From: Apostichopus japonicus
Lineage: Eukaryota; Echinodermata; Holothuroidea; Aspidochirotida; Stichopodidae
DNA: 64,000 nt
Direction of reading: 5' to 3'
Assembly (NCBI RefSeq): GCF_037975245.1
Contig: NC_092572.1
Coordinates: 33,577,989-33,641,988, forward strand
Shown piece by piece: positions 1 through 11,690 of this stretch. Every line of letters begins with the position of its first letter. Within the stretch, counting starts at the first letter, position 1. Both the position numbers and the translations under genes were made by a program. The notes beneath the pieces are model-generated. The model saw nothing but the letters and a program-made list of their open reading frames with translations, was not told the DNA's origin and ran no database searches.

Positions 1-271
1 CGCGGCTGCTTATGCTTGCTCTCCACGTCTATTGGATCAGACCATAAAATATCCCTTTAGCTCAGTTGTTACTACTACTATCTATTATTCGCATTAGCCG
101 CGAGATTACGCGATTCGCGCAATTTGATCGCATTTGGAATACACGATAGTAAAAAGCCACTTGCGATTATTATTTTTTAGTTATCCCGTCTATAATCCAT
201 AAACATGTCGTTAAATTCCTTGTCAACCTTTCCTTCTTTGAAATAAACGAATGAATAAATAATAATTTCTT
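1..271. other. Non-coding DNA, nothing recognised
   Basis: AT-rich sequence with no open frame of note, no splice-flanked exon and no repeat end that I can identify. Confidence 0.4.
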
Positions 272-860
272 CCACATGGTAGCCTAACACCACACTAAGT
301 CAATGCATGAAAAATCTAGCTAAGCCTAACCATCTGTTTATTCGCTGAAGTTGTGACGCAGTTATAAGATATCCATGGAACACATTCATTATTGCTGTTA
401 CGTTCGACCACATGGTTACCTAACACCACACTAAGTCAATGGGGTAATCTAGCATAGCCATTTGTTTATTAGCTGAAATGTGACGCAGTTATAAGATATC
501 CATGGAATACTTTCATTATTGCTGTTATATCTTCAACCACATGGTAGCCTAACACCACACTAAGTCAATGGGAAATCTGCCTAACCATCGGTTTGGATTT
601 TTTTAAATCACAGTTTGCGTAGGATTCGAGTAATAAATTAGGAACCTGGTAGTATCGCGTCGGGCGGGTACCTTCGTTATTGCTGTTATCTTTTCTTTGA
701 CCACATATGTTAGCCTAACACCACACTAAGTCAATGGGAATTCTGCCTAACCGTAGATTTGCAAAAAAAAAAAATTAAATCACACTTTGCGTAGGATTCG
801 GGTAATAAATTAGGAACCGGGTAGTACTGCGTCGGGCGGGTACCCGGATAACCCGTGCAA
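272..860. repeat. Compound tandem repeat, about 4 irregular units
   Basis: The motif GCCTAACACCACACTAAG (one copy with an A for the G, TACCTAAC) recurs near 290, 420, 547 and 712. The first three units also share a stretch with GTGACGCAGTTATAAGATATCC and are about 130 bp apart. The last two units instead share a block containing GCGTAGGATTCG and CGTCGGGCGGGTACC (about 600-670 and 770-845), spaced about 170 bp. This looks like a tandem repeat whose unit changed by insertion or recombination. No coding potential is visible. Confidence 0.75.
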
Positions 861-3722
861 ACACTATTGGTTATTATGACTATATTTCAGATTTGGCAAG
901 GCGGCATGAACCTTCGAATTACTTATTCCTTGCTAAACACGAACAACATCTCATCTGGCATATTCAGTACGATTTAACCAAACTATGATTGATTGTAATG
1001 GCAAGCACTATCAATGAATATTTGATTATAAAGATGCCACTATAAACACCTGCAGGGTGCTTACACTTTTCATCATAAGTGTCGAAGACGTTTAACAGTC
1101 ACTTGATATTATTTGATAAGAACAAAACAGTAGACAGGGCTGGCTAACTTTAAAGAAATCGAAACGTTCGATTTTCATATTAATAAATGGCTTATCAATT
1201 AAGAGAGTAACCTCCCCCTTTTTTTACAGCTTAAATGAAAGACAAATTATATGGATTATAGTTAATTTATGTTTTTATGTAATTAATGTTAGCTTGATAA
1301 GTCGTAATGGGATTATGAACATATCAACTTTACAGAACAAAAATGTTCTCCATAAAACTCGGCGATTAAGAACCCGCAATGTTCGTAGTCACATATTAGA
1401 TATATGTGAGTGACATTAAGGCTGTTCAATTATGTGTTAAATAGGCAGACTTCCAGAATACCAACGAGAAGTACATACAGAACAAAAACGAAGAAAGGGA
1501 AATAAAACATTCCTTCTATCAAATTAGGGAGAGGAGCAAGTGAGGGATTTATTAAACAACCAAGGAAATCAAGTTTACTCATTTAAAATATATAAACAGA
1601 AAATAGTAATGAGAACACGTTGTAATATCATGGCATATGACATACAGTATCACTGAATGGCTGTTTGATATATACCTAACCCGTATTGAAAAAAAAAAAA
1701 AAACATTATTCCCAGCCACTGCTAGACACGGACTGACCTACTTATCTTCGGTTTCCATGGTTACGTTGTATGACAGAACTTACCACATTCCTGTGTAGAA
1801 TAGACACGTGGCTCGTTTATCTTTCTATTCATAGCTTTACCTGGCTCGTGTCATCTATTATTATGCTAATTAGGTATTTACGGGAGTTCCAGGTGCGTCA
1901 TCTTACTTTAGAAATAAATTGTTTGAATCAATCGTCTGTGCAGAAAACTATTGTACAAGCAGAGTAGGAATACTGTGTGTACGAAAACGTTGATGATGTT
2001 ATCGGGTAGAAACATGGAATGGATTTAAAGGGCCCTAAAAATCGATTATGTACGACGGGGAGGAGGGGGTGGCAAAGGGAGAGTGGTGGCGGGTCCAGAT
2101 AAAGCGTGTGAAGGGGAGTGGGGCAGTCTAAACTTACTGAAGAGCACACTGGGATTGGGGTAAGGTTTTTAGTCTAGATAGGGAATAAACATTCTGTGTT
2201 ATATATATATTTTTTTATAGCCAGACCAAATAGTAACAGTGTATTATTTCCAGTGATATTTTTCTCCGCGGTTACAGTTATTCCCGGAATAGCGGTATTT
2301 TACATATAACATAATTAAGCAGCATTCTTTTCACATTTATATAATTTATGTAACTACTAAATAGATTTGCTTATTTTCTTTCGAGATTTGGGGGAGGCGC
2401 GGTGGGGGAAGGGGGGAGGGGGGAGCGGGTGCCGCTTTCTTATTTTAGTAACACGTCAGCTGTAAGTTGAAGATGTCACTGATTATTTTGTGAATGGTAA
2501 GGACGGAAAGGAACATTTTTTACGAGGTTTGATCTGTGGGAACAATGAATGCTAGATGAGGCGAGAGGTTGGGTTGGGTGGGGGGGGGTGGTCTTGGAAG
2601 ATTAATTTACACTAAATTGTAAAGGACCAAGCAGTGACGTCATGATCGAATCAAGTATGAAGTAACAATAATACGAGGAATATTAAAATAGTAAACAGTG
2701 TTTGTTTAAAGTTATGAAGTATACAAAGCTGAAGCTCTCGGTTAAATTTTTAATTATTGTTAAAATTTATGTTAAAATATAAGCATAAATATTAATTTAG
2801 CCTTTTTTGTATAACATCGTATTTAAAACTATAAAGAAGAAATTGATCTAGTTTTAAATGGATTAAATTTGAACCTCTGAAAATACAGATTTGCCTTGAA
2901 TGATATTTACGGTAATAATCTTATTTTGTTTTAACTTGATAGGTAACTCAATTGCAATTATTTATATCCTTTTTGTTAACTTTTATATTCTTTTAATTTG
3001 TTAACCTATATTGAGTAGCTATTTTTGGAATTTCGACAACTAAAACTGTTTTATTGGTTGCTTGTTTGGTATTTGCTACAGTATTATAATCTGATCACAA
3101 TTTTTGGGAGTTTATAACAACAAAGTTATTAGTTTTTGCTATTTTTATTGCCATCATTTTACTACTTTTATATTAATAACGATTTTCAATCTCTTTCGTT
3201 GAGAAATTCTAAAATTAATTGTTCATAATTGAAAATCAAATATTTTGGAGGTTTCAGTCAAAAATAACAGTTATTCCTTATAAAATAGTAGAATAATTAG
3301 AATAATTATTGTACTCGCTAGAATTATTAACATCCAACTGCTTTGTGTATATATCTCTGTCATTCCTGTCATTCTAAAACCTAATTCTTAGTTAAATTTT
3401 ACCATTAAACTAAACAAAGAACATTTTTAACAACCCGCAACCACCCTTCCACCCCTCTCTTACCAACACTCTCTTAAAATATTCCCTATTAATCCATGAT
3501 TATATTTTGTTTTATTTATCAAAACATCCTTCAGAATTCTTTCGTCGATGAACTAATTATTAAAATAAATCCAACTAAACTTATTAAATCCAATCCTTGA
3601 CATTAAAATACAGCAGACTTTACATTCTCTATTGTAAGTTTAGTATACATTACTTTTATTAATTAAATTAATTCCCTGTTTAACTGTTATGATGATTCTA
3701 ACATCTACACCGGAATACTTAC
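861..3722. other. Non-coding DNA with G-rich tracts
   Basis: No credible exon is seen on either strand; the short open frames here have no splice context and no recognisable composition. Two G-rich stretches (about 2385-2432 and 2570-2595) have runs of three or more G on the plus strand that could form G-quadruplexes. The stretch 2690-3700 is very AT-rich. Confidence 0.4.
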
Positions 3723-3931
3723 TCCAGCTCCTTCAAGCTTGTACACTGTGAGGAGTAAGACAAGATGGCCACAAACTCTTCATTAGTTAGTCTCCTCTTG
3801 AAGTCATCGATCTGCAGCTTCTGGAGAGAACTCAGGATAGAGAGAGAGAGACCAGACTCAAGGATAAGGTTCAGACCAGACTCATCAACTCTAGGAGAGC
3901 AGTCCCATAGCTCCACACAGGAGATAGGAAT
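3723..3931 (-). CDS. Orphan internal exon, leucine-rich-repeat (NLR-type) protein
   Basis: On the minus strand a 209-bp open segment lies between an acceptor (pyrimidine-rich, ending CATTCTAG) and a perfect donor (GTAAGT). The translation starts IPISCVELWDC and carries regularly spaced leucines, for example LSLSILSSLQKLQI and ending TSLKELE. This is the pattern of a ribonuclease-inhibitor-like LRR unit encoded by one exon, as is common in the C-terminal part of invertebrate NACHT-LRR receptors. The phase at the 3' end is 2. I cannot find a second LRR exon, a NACHT domain or a start within several kb either side. It may be one exon of a gene with long introns, or a relic. The LRR assignment is from leucine spacing only. 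Confidence 0.5.
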
Positions 3932-4027
3932 CTAGAATGAAAGAATAGAGTTACTGAGTAATAGAGTAGATCGAGATCAAAAGATTGGATTTGGTAAGGA
4001 TTAGAATAATTATTATGATAGAATTAA

Positions 4028-4078
<51 letters not shown>

Positions 4079-5704
4079 CGAAATAAAAATAAAGGAAAGT
4101 AAAGCGATCAACTAAGGCATTTAGGTCGTGTTTATTTGTTAAAAGGAATAAATTAATGGAAAGGAAATAAGGGATTGATTTTAAGGGGAGACAAATATTA
4201 AGAGGAATAATTAGATTAGATAAGAGGAAAATAAAGTAGTAATGTAGGATTAAAGGGTTAGTTTTATTGTTTTACAATTAAATGATTAACTAACGGTTTT
4301 ATAGCTAGTAAGGCTTAATAAAGCAGAATGTGAGGCTACATATTTTAAATGATTAGGTAATAGAAAACAAATTTCAATGACAGGTTGAGAATTTGATAAA
4401 AACTTGGTAATCAAGAACTGAGATTATTCTATCTTTTGAAGAAAAATATTGATGAAATTTATTTGGGTTTTAATTTAGAACTTCCACAAGGAAAATGCAA
4501 TTTAAATGTAACTATTAGTCACTAGTGTAATAGGAATCATGAAAAAGGAACTTCTACTTCAGCTAATACAATATCTTTATAAAGTTTAAGGAGATTTGGA
4601 AGAATTATGTTTAATAAATAGGTTGTTTCTTATAATTAATATGCAATTTAGAGAAGCAGATTTAGATCAAATTTAAGTTTCAAGAGAGAAAGGTTATGAG
4701 GCTTAAACACAAATTTTAATATTCAAAATATTTAATTATTGATCCAAATCCTACTATTCTGCTTAAATTATAATTATTTCAAATTAATACGATTTGTTTA
4801 AAAGATGATGTCTATCTGTGTTTAGTTATCAAATTAATTCCTAAGTTACGGTTGTGTGTGACATAACTTCTAGTGGATTTTTTTTCAAATGTAGCATTTT
4901 TATTGCTTTGTGTTTGTAGATATTCCTAAATTGGGTATTGCTTATGATCTTAACTTTCTAAACTTTATCGTATCTTCCAATTAAATAGTACCATGCGCTT
5001 GTTTTACAAATAATATTGTTATCTGGAAAAACTTCATATCCTTAAGGGTTTAATTATACTAATTAAGTATTACTACTTTTCAGTTTAATCAGATCGATAG
5101 GGTCTTCGTTGTAATATTTTCTGTTATTATGGAGTTCAGAGAGTGTGAACAGTTAGCGGTCAAATGTAAATTAACAAACACGAGAGATTAATCAGTTAAT
5201 TATAAGTTTAATGAGAGGATGGCGCCCTTTTAAAACTAACGTTAGAGCTACGGCTCTTCCTAACGTCTGCTGTGTGGTGTTGCAGCGTAAAAGAAATGGC
5301 GCACATTCAATTTCAAAACCATTTTTATTTTTAATATCATGCGCCATAAGTCTGTTGGCAGGCTTGAAAATGACGTACGTTTTTTTCATAATTAAGTGGG
5401 CAAAAGTAATGCAAAAACAGCTGTGAGTGGACTATTTATTGCATTTTATTATTATTGTGCTTAAATTGGAAAACTGTTTTATAGAGACTCAAAGCAGTAG
5501 GCCCTATACAAACTATATTTCCCATAAGTGTCAGGTATATCGGCAGGAGTTAGGTCATTCAACTAATAATCAGTTATAATAACATTATTTCAGTTAGCCT
5601 GCTCGGTAAAAAGCTGCAGGTTTCTTACACAATTTGCTCAAATGTCTGAACTGGTAGATTAATAGTAAGTTAGGTGATTACAATAATAATTGTGGGATGT
5701 TATA
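3932..5704. other. AT-rich non-coding DNA
   Basis: Apart from the AAAT microsatellite, nothing is recognised. The open frames at 5192-5426 on both strands overlap each other and lack gene-like composition or splice support. Confidence 0.4.
4026..4078. repeat. (AAAT)n microsatellite
   Basis: About thirteen uninterrupted copies of the tetranucleotide AAAT, ending in AACGAAATAAAAAT. Confidence 0.95.
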
Positions 5705-5961
5705 GCCAGCCCCCCAGTGAAAAATATGGATGGGCGGAAGTATCATTCCGCCCCCCGCTTCGCAAGTCAGAAAACCCATTTTTCATTTCCAAATGAGAAA
5801 AAAAATCTCATTTGGAGCACCAAATTGCATCTGAGGCCACCTGGAAATGCAAAAAAAATCCAAAGGGGAGGGGGACACCCCCTCCCCTTAAACCCCTCCC
5901 CCAGGCCGGCAATCAGTCTTCAGCCCCCCCCCCCACTCAAAAGTACCTTCCTACGCCACTG
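5705..5961. mobile_element. Short non-autonomous hAT-like element (257 bp), left end truncated
   Basis: The right end reads CCTACGCCACTG, the reverse complement of the hAT-like terminus CAGTGGCGTAGG. The flanks TGTTATAG (5698-5705) and TGTTATAA (5962-5969) match in 7 of 8 bases and look like the 8-bp target duplication typical of hAT insertions. The left end lacks the first bases of the expected terminus (it begins GCCAGCCCCCC). Inside is a GC-rich hairpin (arm AAGGGGAGGGGG, 5863-5889) and the motif CACCAAATTGCATCTGAGG, both also present at 26.4-26.5 kb. No transposase is present. Confidence 0.65.
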
Positions 5962-7339
5962 TGTTATAAATTGACTTGTATTCATGCCTAGTAGCCTATA
6001 AGGTTTTTTATGTACGATTAAAATCGAGTTAAACAATTTTCTGTGATTTAAGATTTTTGAAGGGATAACAAAGTTTCTACAGCTTGTCTATGGATACTTT
6101 TTCTTAGCTAGAATGAAGTTATTGTTTTCGAAGTAAAGGATAGGCATCAGCTCACCTAGAATGTTAATCGCTGGTTTTATTCTTCGCTTATCTTAAGATC
6201 CCTAAAGAAAACTCAGTGTCTCGATTGCATTTTATTCAATTCCTTTCTATTTAAGATATGCTTTAACTTGGAAATTTTTGATAATCAGACAACAACTAGG
6301 CAAAGATTTTATTTTTTATTAGTTAGATTTGCTAAGCATGTCCTCTTGCTAAAAGTAGTAATTCTAACTTTTCGCGGGTGATGTTTGAGATTTCTAACAT
6401 AACCTAGTCCTAACTGTATTACTAGTCTAGCCTATATAGCCTACCTAAGTTTGGCCTGGCCTTTGTACACATCCTAGCATGCCTTCATACCTTACCGTCA
6501 AATTATCTCTCTGATCAATAATTACTGTTTTAACTATATTAACAGCGGTTCCTCGCCATTAAACAATCCATCTTAATAACCACTTAACAAGTCAATGGTA
6601 ACAAACAACCTCCACGAATATACGTACTCTGCAACTCCAATAATATAACACTAAACCATTCAGTGATACATACTATTACTATAGATGTGAACAGGTATTC
6701 AATAGCATGAGTCACCGATATTCATATACAGGTGTTTCCCAATGTTCGCGGGCATGATGTTTGAAATTTGTAACAGACATTTTGGCGCCAATAGAAGTAA
6801 ATGTACGACGGACGTAACGTTATACATACCCGGTGCAAACAGACAGTTTGAAACCTGACGTCGATTGGGTATGAAGAAAGGAAGGGGTCGATGAAGTAAA
6901 TAATACAACACAACTTATATCAAGTAGATCAAGCAATCACTGACATTTCTACCTAAGAGGTAGGGTGTTAGTCCCCCACCCCCTCCTCCCCACCACCGGT
7001 TAAAATTTGGGCAAAAAGCATTTGATTTACACAGGGACGTAGCTAAGGCCTGATGATTGAGGGGGTGTAGTGGCTGAAATTCCAACTGGATGGGTTTTGG
7101 AGCCAGAAAATTCCGACTGCTGCCTTGTACACCCCCCCCCCACCCCCGCACTAATCGTCAACGATACGGTCAGTGTCAGTCAGACACCCCATCTTTCGCG
7201 ACTGCACTTATGTTCCGAACTTTTTTCGATACATTTGTACCTTATGGGGCAAAGTTTGTGCTTATGTTGATGGCACTTTTAAGCATCCATAGATTAGCAT
7301 TGGCGTTTTAATTGTATACCATAGAGACAATGTATATCC
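5962..7339. other. Non-coding DNA with a lone repeat terminus
   Basis: No gene is recognised. At 7032 the sequence CAGGGACGTAGCTAAGG resembles the left terminus of the CAGTGGCGTAGC repeat family; I could not pair it with a right end and a duplication. Pyrimidine-rich tracts (6975-6995, 7130-7148) belong to the same kind of repeat debris. Confidence 0.35.
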
Positions 7340-7775
7340 CAACGACGTAGCCAGGAGTTTGAAAGAGGGAACACCTTTTGCGATTGTTATGGGGGAGGGG
7401 TCTAAGGGGAGGGGTGTCCCCCTCCCCTTTGAAATATTTTTGAACAATTGAAGGTCCTTAGATGCGATCTGGTGCAATTTGTTGCCAGTTTCATCATTAT
7501 CATATGATATCATATTATCAGCAGATTTCGTTTTCCTGTTTGAATTATTTTACATGTTCTTTTACATAATATATCAGAAATACATTTGACGAACTTAACT
7601 GATGGACAATATAAACTTTCATATTTTTTAAGACAGCCAGATGTGCAGTGGCCTAAAAACAAATATCGTTATCGCCGTGTATTAGCAGTGTGATAACAAC
7701 AGTTTTTAAACATATTTTTCGACACTGAAAGGGGGGAGCAGTCGCTCCCCTGCCCCCCCCCCTGGCTACGTCCCC
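7340..7775. mobile_element. Probable non-autonomous hAT-like element
   Basis: The termini are inverted: GACGTAGCCAGG at 7344 and CCTGGCTACGTC at 7761. Inside is the same GC-rich hairpin core as in neighbouring copies (arm AAGGGGAGGGG, 7404-7429). A clean 8-bp target duplication is not visible (flanks GTATATCC and GTATCCTG share only part), so the exact limits are uncertain. Confidence 0.55.
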
Positions 7776-7854
7776 GTATCCTGAACTTACTTGAAGCAAG
7801 CGAACAGGGTCGACCCACCCAATAGCAAAATTAATCCCCCAGTCAGAAAAATTA

Positions 7855-7935
7855 GAGTGCGACAGTCGGAAATTCCGAATTGAAGCTGGCGACAGTCGGA
7901 AATTCCGACAGTCGGAAATTCCGACTGTCGCACTC
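7855..7935. repeat. Inverted repeat (hairpin) with internal repeats
   Basis: The arms 7855-7878 and 7912-7935 are complementary at 23 of 24 positions (outer part GAGTGCGACAGTCGG). Three copies of the short palindrome-like block GTCGGAAATTCCGA lie within. Complementarity continues more weakly outward on both sides, so this may be the centre of a small foldback element ending close to the hAT-like element that starts at 7990. Confidence 0.8.
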
Positions 7936-7989
7936 AAATTTTCCAACTATCGTAAATTTTACCAAGATTGGGGGGGGGGGTGAGACACC

Positions 7990-8993
7990 CAGTGGCGTCG
8001 CCAGACTTTTCAGTCTGGGGGGCACAGGAGGGGCACCAGCATTTGATGGGGGCGTGCACTTAGGTGGATACGGATCGCCGTCCTGGGGGAGGGGTCTAAG
8101 GGGAGGGGGTGCCCCCCTCCCCTTTGGAAAATTTTCGCATACGGAGGATGGGCTAGATTCAAAATGCTGCCACATTTGATGCTAAATTCGATCTGAAGAT
8201 ATCTCCAGAAATTGCTATTTTTGAGTTAATGATTTTAACAACGCGCAGAATTTTGCAGAGGATATGAACCACATGCTGTCGATATTATGCCTAACCCTAT
8301 CAATAGAACCTACATTTGTTGAATTAATGTGTGCATGACCCCGGATCCTCTCTTGTCCTTCTCGTTTTCTCCCATTATCTATTAAGATGTAACAGGTTCC
8401 AGCATCGTTATTGGCTCCTATCAGGGATCTCACCATGCAATCCAAAGTTTGATCACACATCGAGTATGGCTCAGTTTGCAGGTGTGAACATTCGCTATTT
8501 GTTCCTACAAGCATCTGACCTCAAATAACCTCTGCACCCCCTACACAACAGGGTTAATATATGGGTCCACAAATATAGGCAAGTATGGTGCCTGCGGACC
8601 CTGACATTCTCACATTTCGTCAGCTCCTAACTTGTCAACCTCCGACCAAGGCAACATACTGCAGTACCCAGTTCAGAGCAACGATATAACTCATCGGTCC
8701 AGAAAAAAATAAAGCGCGTTCTTTCATATTCTGATGTCAGAATCATGAGAAAGGTCCAGAAATAGTGTTCTCTGGAGAGTAGGGGTGGCCTACTTTTTCA
8801 GGAATTTGAAGAAAATACGAATTACTGTGCTTCTTTGTCCTTATGAAAAACCAACTCAGATGATGGGAGTTGAATATAACAAAATATATATATTTTTTAC
8901 CAACCCAAATCTCAGATGGGGGGGCACTCGGGGGGGGCACTAGGTTTTCCAGGGGGGTCACGTGCCCCCTGGCCCCCCTTGGCGACGCCACTG
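7990..8993. mobile_element. Non-autonomous hAT-like element, 1004 bp, with 8-bp target duplication
   Basis: The left terminus CAGTGGCGTCGCCAG (7990) and the right terminus CTTGGCGACGCCACTG (ending 8993) are inverted copies over 14 bases. The flanks GAGACACC (7982-7989) and GATACACC (8994-9001) agree at 7 of 8 positions, as expected for an aged hAT target duplication. Inside is a perfect 12-bp-arm hairpin (AAGGGGAGGGGG, 8098-8124), preceded by the motif GCCGTCCTGGGGGAGGGG that is shared with copies near 26.2 and 61.0 kb. No transposase frame is present, so it needs a helper. Confidence 0.85.
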
Positions 8994-9001
8994 GATACAC
9001 C

Positions 9002-10484
9002 CCTCACACCCCCCTTCTAGCGACGTCGCTGGATGTACACATTCCCCCACCCTATTATCTGCTAGTGGATGCATAAACAATCAATAAACACAAAACAAAA
9101 GTTTGAATACCGTCTCTTTCAAGTGCTTTAAGGGGTACACGTTTAATGAATATTAAAACCTACATGGAATAACATAAATTGAACATCCTTGTTCAGTCAT
9201 CACTTGATCATCATGAAATTATTGGAATAAATGTAACTACACAACTTTTTTCACCCCCCCCCCCCCACCCAATCACCTTTGTAATTAATTCCACTCTATG
9301 TCAGTGCTGGATTATTCAGCTGAATCATTGCACCAGCAAAGAAAGTGTCAGGCAATCAAAGGATGTTTTGTCTTTTAACGCGTACCTCGTAATTGCTCAA
9401 ATCAAAATACTACGTCGACATTTCACCAATAATATTAATAGTCAATTCATGTAGCCCCCCCCCCCTTTTTTGTGTCCCTTTTTGCTTAGTACCATCCTCG
9501 GCAAGAAAAGTTTACTATTTGGGATAAAAAGTTGAAATTTAAATTAGAAAGAAATCTTGATTTCGAGAAATGCAATGGCAATTTCGAGAGAAACGTACAA
9601 GTTTGAGATAAAACGCCAATATTTTTAGATGATAAGTCGACATTTTAAAAGTTTAAGTTTTAAACAAAAGAAATCGATATTTTACATGGAGGGAACTAAA
9701 GAGGTCGAAATAAATCGAAGAGGTTTAATATTTACAAAAACTAGTTTAATGTTGAGAATTACGGTTAAATTGCAGGTGGCAATTTTAGGACAATCTTGAT
9801 TTTCAAGAAAAGGGTTTCAATATTGAAAAAGGGTTGAATTTCCCAGAAATATTCGAAACTGTCGGGATAAAATAATTAATATCTTGATATGAACATTTTG
9901 AATTTTTCAGTCTTCCATGTGAGTCACAGTAATGACAAAATGTGTATTGTTTGCTTAATTGGGATGCCTACCGAGAGCTCCCTCCCCAACCCATTCAATT
10001 TTTGATCCCTTGCTACGCCAATCAAATGATTTGTCACATGTCTACATAGATATGGGAAAGGGTGTAGACCATATAGGAGGAGGTACATCTTGTGGCTAAA
10101 ATTTGTGTATATTTCTGATCAAGTATATGTGTATTCATGGAGGGGCTGTATCGGTAAGTTTGCTTCTCCAATCCTGAAAACGGATCGACTCTCCTGTATG
10201 GTTTAGTACCCAATAACGTGGGTTCACATTCCAAAATTCTCCCGACAAATTTAGGAAAGGGAATGACCCTTTATGGTCAGACTATAGGTGGATTCGAAAG
10301 TTGTGATGGTGTTGCTGTGGAGTCGTTGTTCTAAAGAATACTAGTGTGAAGTTTGAAAACTGTACTGACCGATGTTAAAACCACTATTGTATAATTGCAT
10401 GGAAAATCAGAAAACACAGTCTTGCCCGTCCAGTTATGCTGTATACATAGCCGTTAGGTGGACATGTTGCCCAACCAGTTATTA
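9002..10484. other. Non-coding DNA with degenerate interspersed repeats
   Basis: No gene is recognised. The stretch 9500-9900 repeats loose motifs such as TTGAGATAAAA and TTGATTTCGAGAAA, and a similar style of sequence recurs at 30.66-30.83 kb, so it may be an old interspersed repeat. At 10010 GCTACGCCAATC resembles a decayed right end of the CAGTGGCGTAGC family. Confidence 0.35.
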
Positions 10485-11047
10485 TTCTTATACACTGGCG
10501 GATCCAAGGGGGGGCAAGGGGGGCCATGCCCCCCCCCAAGGTGAGCCAAAAAGTGTTTCCGAACATCCGCTAAAGCATATGATTGGAAATTAAAAAAATC
10601 GTGAGGAATAGCGGTGGTAGACTAGTCTAAACCTTTTCGTTTTCTGGTTTAAACTTAAATGCAGAGCTTCCAACTGACCCGCAATTCGCGGGAATTAGAC
10701 CCGCATTCTAACACCCAAACCCGCTGACCCGCACAAGCGTCCGAAAAAAACCGCATTGTAATTGTCAAGTATACATAAAAAAAATTGCATCAAATTTTGA
10801 CTTAGCAACCATCATTTCTTTAGCATTTAGCATAATAGAGTATAAAACCTCCTTTACAGCATCATTTGAACCTCAAATTAGCCTATATTTCTTTTCATTG
10901 GGGCGAGCAGCGAACATTTTCATGCCACGGGAAAGAACGAATTATCACCTACTATTCAATTTATTGATGTTACACACAAAAGAATGCATATTTCTCAGAA
11001 AATTTTGGGTGACAAAAGCCTTTCTGAGTGCCACCATTTTACATGTA

Positions 11048-11067
11048 CACTCTAAAAAATAAACGGG
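11048..11067 (+). repeat. CACTA left terminal inverted repeat
   Basis: CACTCTAAAAAATAAACGGG. It differs from the right end at positions 5, 12 and 17. Confidence 0.88.
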
Positions 11068-11690
11068 TAGTTCTACACTGTTGTCAGGTATTTTAACACA
11101 TGGATTGTTATTAAACACTGGAAAAGTGTATAATAAACATCCACAATGTAGTTATACCATCACAAAGTGTAAACATAACCATTGCCTTGGCCATTACCCG
11201 ATTAACGTGTACATATACCCCGAGGTAAAGCCGGTTTGTGTATTTCTGATCTTTGTGGGTAAATTTACATACTGTGCGTGTAATAAGACACAATGATTTA
11301 TGTACATTTACACATTTACAGTGCTTATTTTACACTCACTTTTCAAAAAAGTACCCTTTTTAACCAATAGGGTAATTTTACCCACATAACATGTACTTTG
11401 CACGAATAATGTATACCTTAGTAACAAGGTGTAAAATAACCCTTCTTAGTATGTTGTTTTAAATCAAAAAGGGTATAACACCAACAACACTTATTTTGAA
11501 GTATCGTAAGAGGGTAGAATCACACAAGATAAGAGCTATTTATACACTTCATGTGGTTGTATTTGTTCTATACACTTGTGATTAGTTTAAAATGCCACCC
11601 TGGGGGAATAATCACCCAGTATTTATGTACTGAAGTATAAATTTACTCGTTCATGGGTTAATATATATCACTACCAGTATTTTCGGGTCT
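11068..11690. promoter_or_regulatory. Left subterminal region of the CACTA element
   Basis: Rich in short motifs in both orientations, such as GTGTAAA, TTTACAC, GGGTAA and TTACCC, which also make up the right 77-bp repeats, but here without a clean tandem period. In CACTA elements, subterminal motifs of this kind are bound by element proteins. That role here is inference. Confidence 0.5.

Noticed and set aside
5690-8179. Several proline- or glycine-rich open frames
   Set aside because: They run through the GC-rich hairpins and C/G tracts of non-autonomous hAT-like elements and are composition artefacts.
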